64,000 bases of DNA from Daphnia carinata. Its lineage: Eukaryota > Arthropoda > Branchiopoda > Diplostraca > Daphniidae. The translations under genes and the position numbers were made by a program. Of this stretch, positions 30,724 to 40,163 are shown piece after piece (the stretch's first letter is position 1; every line of letters begins with the position of its first letter). The stretch lies in contig NC_081339.1 of the NCBI RefSeq assembly GCF_022539665.2, positions 5,260,017-5,324,016 on the forward strand. The letters run 5' to 3'. The notes under the pieces are model-generated. The model had not been told where the DNA came from. It was given only the letters and a program-made list of their open reading frames with translations, and made no database searches.

Positions 30724-31620
30724 GTGTTTCTTTCATTTAGCCGCAATTCAATCGAAAAAAAAAAAATAAAAACAAAAATAATACAACAAAAAAATACAGC
30801 TTCGGTCTATTAATATGAGGACTTTTTTCCCCGTCACGTCAAACTAAATCATAAATGTTGGTCTAGTGATTCTTGGCCGAATTTGTTTCCTTTTTTGTTA
30901 GATCGTTTTCCCAGCCGAGTGTGGTGAAACGGTTATTTTTTTTGTCTCTATTTTCATCTGTTTATTTCTTTTCAGCAAATATTTCTCGCGTTAATTTGTG
31001 AACGTCGAAGCTGAATTATCTTCCCTAATCCCCTTTAAGAAAACAAATAAAACAGTTTCATTAGTTCATGTATACATTTTTCATTAACGTGAGTTCTTTG
31101 TCTGTCACGTGTATTTTCTTGAACTAAAAGCACTTTTATCTTATTATATTTCACAATCTGCGTAACAAAAAAACGGAAAATGAAGGAAAACTTCATACAC
31201 TAGTTAATTCTCTGCATACACTCATGGAATATTTCTGCTGCATCGCGTTAGCACTGTAGCGTAATGGCGCGCCAAAACGGATTGCCAAATAGATGTCTCT
31301 CATTCCAATCAAAATTTAAGCAAGACTTATTGATTTAAAAAAAAAAACAGGTATTCAGGGCTGATTATCACCCATCTGGCAGTGTTGTTTGATTTTGTCT
31401 GCTTCAGTAATGGTGTTGACGTAAGTGATGGAAGGTACAAGTGTTTGAAGGAATTCGGCTGTTTACAGTTTACAGTAGAGTAAGGAGGGAAACTATACCC
31501 TTAATTCTGATGGCTACAAAATTAAGGGGATGGTTTTAAAACATTTGCTTCGATTATTATGTGTGGTAGTGATTTGAAGTGGTATACAGGTCGTACCTGA
31601 AAACTGAACTTTAAGAAAGG
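30724..31620. other. 3' UTR and intergenic DNA
   Basis: Long A and T tracts and an AATAAA near 31046 mark the Hsp110 3' end. Nothing coding is seen after it. The repeat island starts about here. Confidence 0.5.
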
Positions 31621-31779
31621 CCATGTTATGTTCATTTACTAGAGTTTACGTTTGAAACTACGCAGATCTCTTGTAACTTGTGAAGGAGAACATTTTTTGG
31701 AATTTTCGAAATTTTAACTTTCAGTGCAACTTCCGGTTTCAAAATGCCTAATAACTCACTATCTGTTGGTCTGAATGAA

Positions 31780-32005
31780 AAAAGAACCACATTTTCGTAA
31801 TCCTCGTGAAATTTGGGGTCGAATCCATGTGTCAGTAGGAAATACCCGAAAATCGTCAAAAATCACAAATTTCCCTGAACTATAGTTCAGGAAAAATCGC
31901 GATTTTGGCCAAATTGGACTTTTCGCCAAAAACAGGTCAAAATAGGTGAGACACACCTTAAATTTCACGAGGATCACGAAAATCATATTCGTTTTGTTGT
32001 GGACC
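31780..32005. repeat. Imperfect fold-back repeat with 18-bp palindrome at its centre
   Basis: 31874-31891 is a perfect 18-bp palindrome (CCTGAACTATAGTTCAGG). Around it the sequence folds back: a block at about 31788-31813 reappears inverted at about 31962-31988 with few mismatches. Inner words such as gtgtcag and gagacac are also mirrored. The centre of symmetry of the outer arms matches the palindrome. This looks like a fold-back MITE or a decayed palindromic repeat. It has no coding content. Confidence 0.65.
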
Positions 32006-32406
32006 TAGTATTTCTGGAGATATAGTCTACTTCCGCTCACTTCCGGTAATTTTTTTTTTCAACTTCGCAAAAACTAAAAAATGAACATTAATATGCCAAA
32101 CATTTTAAGCATTTTGATCATACATGAAATGGTGTAGTGGCTTCTTTCGTGCTTGTTTTTTTATTTTACTGTTGGTGATCGCGCGAATTGATATACTTAT
32201 GACACAGGGACTAGTAGCAATATGTATGACGCTAATAGGAAGGTATACCTAGTAAATACAGATCATAGCATGAAGATATACCACATAATATTATTATAAC
32301 GTATCATGCACGGCCATCTGATGTATAGTCAGGTTTAAAAATAAGCCGGACTTTTTCTTATTTTACGTTACGCTGTATTTTATTAGCACGCTACGGGAAA
32401 TTACCT

Positions 32407-32478
32407 AATACTGATAGCTCTGAGGTAGAGCGTCTGACTACGGTAATCGAAAGTCAAGAGTTCGAGTCACGTATGGTT
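32407..32478 (+). tRNA. tRNA-like sequence, degenerate
   Basis: A D-arm with a perfect GCTC/GAGC stem and A-box-like TAGCTCTGAGGTAGAGC is followed by a B-box-like GAGTTCGAGTC at normal spacing. The anticodon arm is irregular and no clean 7-bp acceptor stem forms. It is probably a tRNA relic or tRNA-derived SINE head, not a working tRNA. Confidence 0.35.
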
Positions 32479-32619
32479 TCTATCTGCTACAGGATTGAAT
32501 TACGGTTGCGACATTCAGAGACGGAAATATTAAATTGCGTTGGGACGCACAGCAAGATTATTACAAGTGCAAATAGGTTTCCTTCAAAAGACATGGAAAA
32601 ATAGTTAATTAATTTACAA

Positions 32620-32690
32620 GACTCGTGGCTCTATGGTTGAGTATCGGCGTCGCACGCCAGAAATCAAGGGTTCAATCCCCTAAAGAGTCC
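32620..32690 (+). tRNA. tRNA-Ala-like sequence, degenerate
   Basis: Five acceptor pairs (GACTC/GAGTC), a D-arm region starting TGGCTCTATGGTTGAG and a T-arm GGGTTCAATCCCC can be drawn. The putative anticodon loop reads GTCGCAC (CGC, Ala), but its stem has a mismatch. It is similar to the minus-strand copy at 37172-37237, suggesting one repeat family. Confidence 0.35.
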
Positions 32691-33010
32691 AATTGAAACT
32701 AAATAAATAAATATACAAAATAAATATTCAATATCATTAATGCACTAAAAGTTGTAGAATCTCCATGAAGTGAGATTAAAGTGCACTGTTCCATAAACAA
32801 TGAAGTCGTATAACAACGAAATATACTCCACTGATTGGGAACAGCAAAAATGGAAAATATAACATGCGTCCATAAAATGCCATTGCGACATAAATAAGGA
32901 AATGTTCACATTAGTGAACAACGCAGAGGAACTGCAAGATAGTAAAAAAGACAAGATTTTAAATTTTTTTTAAAGAATTTGTATTGACAATATTCTGCAC
33001 AATTAAAAGA

Positions 33011-33385
33011 CTTGCAACTTTGAAAGGGCAAAACAGCCGATTTCAAAGTTGCTGTCAACCAAGGTAGGGGGAGACACTACCTCAGTTGACTCACCGGGGA
33101 GATTACCCGGTGCGTGGCTAAGAGAAGCCGGAAGAAGAGCGAAGGTCGCGGACAAGCTTTTACGTGAGCGATTAACCGTTAATTCGGATTTTTGGGTAGC
33201 CCCACAGCCCTCCAATGATATCATCGAACCATGGGGACCCCCACGTCCCCTTTCCGGACAGCGCACTCACAACCGTTTACTGCTGATCACAGTAGGGGCA
33301 TGACCCCCTACGGGCTTATTAAAAATTTAAGGGAAACGGGGCCACAGAAAAGAAGGGAGCCCAGATATGCACTTCAATTTATATA
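33011..33385 (-). repeat. Dispersed repeat D, copy 1
   Basis: About 375 bp that matches, in inverse orientation, the repeat at about 36444-36852, and in direct orientation the copy at about 40945-41240. One end carries a hairpin (33014-33025 pairs perfectly with 33041-33052). The block near 33291-33320 contains a second palindrome, GTAGGGGCATGACCCCCTAC, followed by GGGCTTATTA, kept in all three copies. No coding capacity is apparent. It is best read as a non-autonomous mobile element of unknown class. Confidence 0.75.
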
Positions 33386-34829
33386 AATTTAATACTTTGT
33401 TTTTGGGCCGCAGCAACGACTGAAGGTAATGGGCAGGAAGCATTTCCCAAAAATTCCTTCGGGCTTCCAACCGTTATCATTAGGAAATTTGGTTCGACTA
33501 GATACCTCTTTTGATTCAGTATGATTCTTAACCTATTTAAAGAAAACGAAACATGAATCAATTTTTAAACGTTTGCCTATCAATATATTCAATAAGGATC
33601 GGTGCAATCCTTCTTTACCTCTTGTTTTGGTGAACTACTGGTATTAACCGTATTCAGCTAATGGTTTGACAGACATAGTGCTTGCTTGGATGGTAAGTTG
33701 ACGGGTAGCGAAGAAACTAATCATTAAGCGACTACCTATTTTCTAATACCTATGCAAATAGCACAATAAATGGCATTTTAATTAGTTATAATCATGGGTT
33801 TCCAAGCACAAAAAAAGAGACAGACTTATTGGCTGAGACGGTTCAAATGTTCCAACTTCTTTCAGGACCCCTGCATCAGAATGACAGACTGAGGATGAGT
33901 TCGGAATTCGTGAATTGAGATAGCCAATTTCGGTAATATACTTGATCTCTTTCATAGTAGGGATGTAATCTAAATTTGCTGTACAATGTACAACAAAAAA
34001 CAAAGCAGTAAAATAATTCTGTACAAAAAATTTACAAAATTGCATTTTGTTACACCTATTTGGCTTTGTAAAGTGATACTAACTTACAACATAGTCCTGT
34101 GAAGTTGGTCACCGGGCATGACAAGCAATACATCTTCGTTATAACTGAAGCAGTCTGTTTCAAGAATGCTTAGGTTGTCCAAACACACTGCATAGTGACT
34201 GATGGATGACCATGATGGACCACCACAGCATCTATGGGGAACAGGAGAGGTTAAAAGTTTTCTTTCTTTAAAAATCTATTTATTTCATAACATACCGTGA
34301 TGAGCTCTTCTTTTTAATGAGCAGCCCTCTCTAAGTACTTGCATAAGTAATGCTTCAAAACTTGGAACAGCTGAAACAAGCGGTTGTGATAAAAAACTTA
34401 ATTATTATTACTATTAACTATTAACTTTTCATTTTGAACTGCATTTTGCAGCAATGATAATAATAGCAATAATTGCTTATTTTAGGTATAAACAATATGT
34501 TTGAGTAATATAAAGTCGTTGTCGGTTGTTGCGGTGTGAAAATAATACACAATAACAATTCTATATTACTTAAACATTATACTTAAAACACGCAATCATT
34601 CTAATTGTTATTAGAAATACATTCATTATACTTACTGCAGTACAAAATGGATATTTAATAGTTAATCGTAATAATAATAAATTTAAGTAAGTAGAATATA
34701 ACAAAGGAATTATCGTATAGTTCTATTTTAATGAAATTAAGTTATTAATTAAAAAATGATATAGTTACATGGCTAAAATACGTAAAGTTGTATTTAGAAA
34801 ATTAAATAGGAAGCCGGCCGATAGATGGC
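33386..34829. other. Repeat-island DNA with a possible decayed exon
   Basis: Mostly A/T-rich and unassigned. On the minus strand, 34231-34084 is an open, protein-like stretch (Cys/Gly-rich start, then LSILETDCFSYNEDVLLVMP) after a pyrimidine/AG acceptor. A second open piece follows an acceptor near 34371. The phases of the two do not join cleanly, so this may be a gene relic. Confidence 0.3.
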
Positions 34830-35015
34830 CATAGTTGTAAAAAGAAAAAAATGTCGGGAAAAAAAATCGCACTTTTTCTTTTTTACGACACGTAGCCATC
34901 TACCGCTCAGACTCGTTATTACTGGCGTAGGCAATTTCAGTCCATTGGATGCCATTCGCAGTTAGTTCAGTAGCGTGGATGAAGAATAACGCGTGGCTGG
35001 AGGAACAATTGAAAA

Positions 35016-36415
35016 ATGGATAAGATAATACAACAAAAGGATGGTAAGTATAAACATTATATTGGTTTTCAATTATTAATTATTGTTTATTAGATCAAAT
35101 TATGAAGCTGCAGGCCCAGTTATTGGAACAACACAAAGTATTAGATAACAGCAAAGCTAAGGATGGTAAGGCCTAATATGTAATGATTCTATTTATTTGC
35201 TTTTATTCATTTGTGTTTTGTAGCTCAAATTTTGAGTCTACAAGCTCAGCTAGGGGAAAAGAACAAATTGGAATGGAACAGTTTTCAAACAGTGAAGGAG
35301 GTTTTTCAAAACTCTTCGCTAACTGAACGTGAGGATGAGTTGGCATTAGGCGAACACAGTCATGTACCTAAACTTTTCAAATAAGAATTCAAAATAAGTA
35401 TAGAATTTTAACAAACAATTATTTATTGTTTAGTTATTCAGTCCACCACCTGACAGTGTGTTAAATTTAAATTCTGCTAGTGCTGCACTAAAAGAATTGT
35501 TAGTAATAAGTCCATGCAGCGAAGGAATTGAACAATTGTGGGACTGTATTTGGGCCGAAAATGGGTGTGGTACGGAAACCGAGATATGGCACAAGTTAAA
35601 CATAAAACATGGATTAGGTTCTTTTCGGTTTTTTGTCTATCGAAAAAGTTTTTTTAATGCTATTATTTTGTATTCACAGAATTTTAGCAGGGGATCAAGT
35701 CAAGTCTGGAAGTGTTACAGGATGGAAGAGTCAGCCTACAGTTGAAAAACACTGAAAGTGCATTACGGTTAAGGTATGAGGTAAAGTAATAGAGTATGCA
35801 AATTGTCTAATGAGAAGTACCATCTTGTGTGAATGAATCCTGTATAACAGCAATCCTTTATAGTTCTGTCACAGCTAGAAGCCTCAAATGATTCTGCTTC
35901 CTTTGCTAAAGAACAACTTGTCCTTTACGCTCAGAGTGTTGGTGAAGCTGAGTACTTAAATGGCCCTAAAGATGTTTCACTTCACTGGCATTGCAGCGAT
36001 GAACATCATACATGGACTCTTTAGGTATGAATGGAATTTTCTTGAAAATTTTTTGAATTTATGACAAAGCATTTCTCCTACTTTTTGCCACCCATGTCTA
36101 ATCTAAAAAAAAAATTATCCAACAGGAAAGGATTTTTAGCATACTGGGAACACAACTATCAACAATGCAACATTCTAGGGGTGCTATTTTATCATTCAAG
36201 AGCCTTATACAATGATTATCATCTGCAATTTGTATGGCCTTTCCCAAGCTTCTACCAGAAGTTGAATCTATGAGTCATGTAAGTCACATGAGCAACAATT
36301 GAGATGCTTAATGGTGTTATTTTTCTTTTCTCAGCATAGGTTAATAGTAACATTGCATCTGAAAAGATTCTTGGTTGGGGCAAGACACTGAATAAATTGT
36401 ATTGATTCGATGGAT
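35016..36415 (+). pseudogene. Unrecognised multi-exon gene, left copy
   Basis: Exon-like pieces separated by short GT/AG introns. The first starts at an ATG at 35016 (MDKIIQQKD). Coiled-coil heptads follow (IMKLQAQLLEQHKVL, ILSLQAQLGEKNKLEW). Then come a piece around 35434-35620 (FSPPPDSVLNLNSASAAL), a beta-rich piece near 35700-35780 (SLEVLQDGRVSLQLKNT) and a piece at about 35863-36024. The last pieces are PKLLPEVESMSH up to the donor near 36278, and VNSNIASEKILGWGKTLNKL, ending in TGA at 36413-36415. An in-frame TGA near 36210 interrupts one of the late pieces, and some exon joins are ambiguous. I do not recognise the family. It may be a lineage-specific gene, a transposon ORF or a captured gene now decaying. 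Confidence 0.5.
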
Positions 36416-36443
36416 GACATGACATTTCTATACTTAATTTGGA

Positions 36444-36852
36444 TTCCCGAGACGGTATTTTATATTTAAAAAATTGAAGTGCATATCTGGGCTCCCTTCC
36501 TTTCCGTAGCCCCGTTTCCCCTTGACTCGTAATAAGCCCGTAGGGGGTCATGCCCCTACTGTTCGGTATATATAAAAATAACATATACCGAGGTTTGGAG
36601 GGCTCTGGCCGGAAAGGGGACGTGGGGTGCCGCTTAGTCCGATGATGTGTTCACGGAGAGCGATGTGGCTACCCACAAATCCGAATTAAAGGTTAATCGC
36701 TCCTGTAAAAATGTTCCAAATCTTCAGCTCTTCTTCCGGCTTCTCTTAGCCAATCACCGGGTAATCTCCCCGGTGGGTCAACAAGGCAGTGTCTCCCCCT
36801 GCCTGGGTTGACGGCAACTTTTGAAAGGGATATTGGCCCTTTTTAAAGTTGC
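36444..36852 (+). repeat. Dispersed repeat D, copy 2
   Basis: Same family as 33011-33385, opposite orientation, about 410 bp. It keeps the GTAGGGGGTCATGCCCCTAC hairpin near 36540 and ends in an imperfect hairpin of the gcaactttt...aaagttgc type. It lies directly after the left copy of the unknown gene. Confidence 0.75.
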
Positions 36853-37171
36853 AAAAATAATTGTAATATGCAGAGAATTGTCAATAAAATTTTTTCTATA
36901 AATTATTTTGCAAAATTTGTTTCTTTCATTGCCTGTGTTTGCTGTGTTCACACATTACATTTATCAATTTCTTTTTATTTATCCTGCTCAATTCCCATTT
37001 ATTGTTTTTGCAACCTTTGATGGTAAGCATTGTTTCCATTGCTTTATCGTTTCTTTGTAAGTATTCAATTATTATTTATTACACTTTTTGACTTCTTCAA
37101 CTTAGATTCAAGGAACATCGTGTAATGCCTGGATATTTTCTATAGTAATTTTGTATTTGCAATTTATTTTA

Positions 37172-37237
37172 CTCGTATGGGTACCGATACCCAGACCTTC
37201 AGCGTGCAACGCCGATGCTCTAACATTGAGCCACGAG
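37172..37237 (-). tRNA. tRNA-Ala-like sequence, degenerate
   Basis: On the minus strand, a CTCGT/ACGAG acceptor end, a D-arm TGGCTCAATGTTAGAGCA and an anticodon-like loop GTTGCAC (TGC, Ala) can be drawn. The T-arm has lost the canonical TTC box. It is similar in sequence to 32620-32690 on the plus strand. Confidence 0.35.
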
Positions 37238-37336
37238 ATATATCTAAATAAATTATTATCGCATATCATATGTTATCGTCTAGGATGTTTATGCAGTCTT
37301 TCACAACAATATTTTTATCTTTCTAATGTTTTATAA

Positions 37337-37404
37337 GGTCCATAGCTCTGTGGTAGAGCCTTTAGCTGCGATACCTGATACTCTGGGTTCAAACCTCAAT
37401 AGAT
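37337..37404 (+). tRNA. tRNA-like sequence, degenerate
   Basis: Has a perfect D stem (GCTC/GAGC) with A-box TAGCTCTGTGGTAGAGC, and a T-arm with B-box GGGTTCAAACC. The anticodon arm is irregular and the acceptor stem is incomplete. Likely a tRNA-derived relic. Confidence 0.35.
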
Positions 37405-37525
37405 ATATAATATTGAAGCAAAATAAATGTGGGAAAGAATATTGCAGCATTGCATTTCAATTTTATTCTAAGTGTAAATGTAAGTCCGTAGGTGACAAGA
37501 AATATTCTTTGGTTACTTATAAGTT

Positions 37526-37590
37526 CATGGTGGGAATAATGGTAAAGCATGTAGTTGTCATGCTGGAATACTAGGGTTCCATCCCCATGT
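37526..37590 (+). tRNA. tRNA-like sequence, degenerate
   Basis: Contains a perfect 5-bp anticodon-type stem (GCATG/CATGC) with a 7-base loop and a T-arm GGGTTCCATCCCC at the right distance. The base before the would-be anticodon is A rather than T, and the acceptor stem is poor. Confidence 0.3.
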
Positions 37591-37734
37591 CAGTTAATGT
37601 GTAGTTAAATAATAAATACAGAAGTAATTAGTGTAAAATAGTTTTTATTGTCCCTCCTTCCACCCACATATCTACCACTTTACGTACATTTTAATACAAC
37701 ATACAAAATACAATACATACACAAATACATACAA

Positions 37735-38052
37735 CTAACTCGTTGGCTGCCACGCCACCATTTTCTACAATCGCTACTGTCGCTATCCTAGGGATAGCGA
37801 CCAAGGGGGCCTGGTAGGCCGGGCTGACACGGCGATGAGACCTTTCCGGGAACGCACACCCCCGGTCTCATCAGCCGCATCGAATAAGGGAATTCCCTAT
37901 GGTGCGTTGCCTGAGGGCCATTCGGCCAATTTTGGGCAGTGGCGCTGCTTCACCCCATGGCAGATAAACCATGGAGCAGAACAGCGCGGCCCGTCCCTGT
38001 CAAGCTATAAAAAAAAGGGGATCAAAGGGGTCGGTGGCAGCCAACGAGTTAA
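37735..38052. mobile_element. MITE with 15-bp TIRs and TTAA-like flanks
   Basis: 37739-37753 (CTCGTTGGCTGCCAC) is exactly repeated in reverse complement at 38034-38048. The right flank is TTAA and the left flank CTAA, one change from TTAA. The 310-bp interior has no transposase, and it holds a 10-bp-arm palindrome at 37779-37801. TTAA target duplications are a mark of the piggyBac superfamily, so a piggyBac-derived MITE is the best guess. The TIRs and element length are seen; the superfamily is inference. Confidence 0.7.
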
Positions 38053-38103
38053 TTAGATTAGCATTACATAATACGAAACAAAACAAAACAATACCACGAT
38101 GAG

Positions 38104-38608
38104 GCGACCACGAGGCGAAGACGGCGCGACGGGCGAGGCGAAGACGGCGCGACGGGCGAGGCGAAGACGGCGCGACGGGCGAGGCGAAGACGGCGCGACG
38201 GGCGAGGCGAAGACGGCGCGACGGGCGAGGCGAAGACGGCGCGACGGGCGAGGCGAAGACGGCGCGACGGGCGAGGCGAAGACGGCGCGACGGGCGAGGC
38301 GAAGACGGCGCGACGGGCGAGGCGAAGACGGCGCGACGGGCGAGGCGAAGACGGCGCGACGGGCGAGGCGAAGACGGCGCGACGGGCGAGGCGAAGACGG
38401 CGCGACGGGCGAGGCGAAGACGGCGCGACGGGCGAGGCGAAGACGGCGCGACGGGCGAGGCGAAGACGGCGCGACGGGCGAGGCGAAGACGGCGCGACGG
38501 GCGAGGCGAAGACGGCGCGACGGGCGAGGCGAAGACGGCGCGACGGGCGAGGCGAAGACGGCGCGACGGGCGAGGCGAAGACGGCGCGAAGGGCGAGGCG
38601 AAGACGGG
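38104..38608. repeat. 23-bp GC-rich minisatellite, 21 copies
   Basis: A 23-base unit (gcgaagacggcgcgacgggc + gag) is repeated 21 times in tandem from 38115 to 38597, with a partial unit to 38608 and a diverged edge at 38104-38114. The copies are identical apart from one base in the last unit. The unit is not a multiple of three and has no stop in any frame, so long ORFs appear in several frames on both strands. These encode Arg/Ala/Ser-rich repeats with a 23-residue period. I regard them as artefacts of the repeat. The G+C content is far above the surroundings. Confidence 0.95.
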
Positions 38609-40163
38609 CCATATAACAACATTTTGCACGATGTTCCACGATGATCTCCTACTGGCCGCTGCTTATTTACTATCGGCATTCCATCACTTTTTTTCATTTT
38701 GCTGTCATGGCGTTACCTAAATAACAAACAACGATATTACAATATTACATTTGAACGGGCAAATGGAAACTTACTTTTAGATGGCTTGAGAGAGTTAATA
38801 CTCAGAGATCGGAATCTTGAAGGTCTTTTTACATGGGACAGAAAAGGAAAATGCCCTGGCTGTAAACGATAGAAGTAAAACCAACTGTTAATTTTTGGAA
38901 ATAAAACATTGTTGGTGAAACTATAACAGAGATGGCTATTCGACTTACAGCTGTTACTCGAAGACTAAAAAGATTGTGGGGCCAGGAATTACGAAGAAGA
39001 AAGTAAAGACTTGGCAGTCCTACGCAAGGATATTAAATGTAAAGAAAAGTCATATTAGACTAAGAAAGAAACTTAAAATACCACAAGAAAATGGTTTTGG
39101 GGTCCATGCCTATGTGTGTTGGTTGGTTAGGTAGGAATGGCAGGAAGACTGCTGAAACGGCGGTAATTTTTGTTGGCTCCACGACACAGAGGTATAAACC
39201 ACCTTTGCCAGATCCGAACTGATAGTTGATGAATGGATAAAGTGCTGCAAAATCAGACGAAGATATTCAAATGACAACACTTTTGCCACTGTCACAACCT
39301 CTGTACTTTGTAAATAAAGTTTCGTGAGCTATTCCTTCAAAGTAGAATCATACTAATTGGATTCTAGTATCAAAATGTAAGCCTTATACCTTTAAATGAG
39401 TAATTTTATCACATGATTGAACGCAAAAGCCAGAATATGCTGCCAGGCTTTGTGTTTGACAGCTGGCATAGCTGATCTCGTTAAATAAGAAATCTATTTC
39501 ATCTGGTTGGCTTCCAAAACACAATCAAAACACTTCATCGTCGGTGGCATACCGGTTTTCGAATCTTCTGTTGTATATTAACACAGTTAACAAACATTCG
39601 ACCGGATTTCACTTATCATGCGTTCTAACTAAACAAATTAATTGCACAGCAGCGTCATCTTCTTTTTTAATTTAGAATCAAGACGGAATTTTCGTAAGAA
39701 TTCACTTATTTTTTAATGCGTGAAAAATACTGCTGTGAACACGTCCATTCTGTTTCAAAAGCGAAAATTCACGTCCCCCCACCCCCAACAAGTGTGACTA
39801 GAACTTGTAGGCTGCGGCTTTTTAGACGAGGATAGCGATTCTACATTTTTTCTCTAAAATTAGAATTACTATTTCTTACCTGCTGTTTTTGCATATAAAG
39901 AGCCGCACAAACTCACCACATTGTTCTCTTTCGATTTGAAAATGAATAATACAAAATAGGAAAATTAAGTAAAAAAACACATAACACCAGATAATCAATT
40001 GGCAGCCGTATAATATAATTCAAAAGCATGCACAACAGCATCCGCGCACATAATAAGTATGCTAATGTGTATGCCTGTTTGCTGTTAGTGTCAATGACAA
40101 TTTCACGAAGAAAATTTGAAAACAACGCTCGACATAGAAATCTCTGAAATGGGTTAACACAGT
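38609..40163. other. Repeat-island DNA between the inverted arms
   Basis: Two short open plus-strand pieces look coding-like: 38750-38872 (LLLDGLRELILRDRNLEGLF, then CPGCKR and a stop) and 38932-39006 (MAIRLTAVTRRLKRLWGQEL, basic end and a stop). Donor- and acceptor-like sites would allow them to be exons of one small gene or transposon relic. No family is recognised. The rest is unassigned A/T-rich DNA. Confidence 0.3.

Larger units (their letters stand above)
34830..36860 (+). repeat. Left arm of an inverted, permuted duplication (blocks A-B-C-D)
   Basis: This segment carries an unrecognised gene (blocks A, B, C) followed by dispersed repeat D. Its parts recur on the opposite strand at about 40164-41990. 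There the minus-strand order is B-C-D-A, so the copy is a circular permutation. Block A is about 34850-35623, B about 35625-36030, C about 36060-36440, and D about 36444-36852. Confidence 0.85.

Noticed and set aside
36252-36584. ORF conserved at both 36252-36584 (-) and 41128-41460 (+)
   Set aside because: The near-identity reflects the inverted duplication. This strand is antisense to the better gene reading, and the ORF runs into repeat D.
38104-38608. Possible CRISPR-like array
   Set aside because: The units are directly adjacent with no unique spacers, and the context is a eukaryotic genome.
38000-38697. Long ORFs of 181-214 codons on both strands
   Set aside because: All come from the 23-bp tandem repeat, which has no stop in any frame. 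Overlapping frames on both strands with the same period show that they are artefacts.
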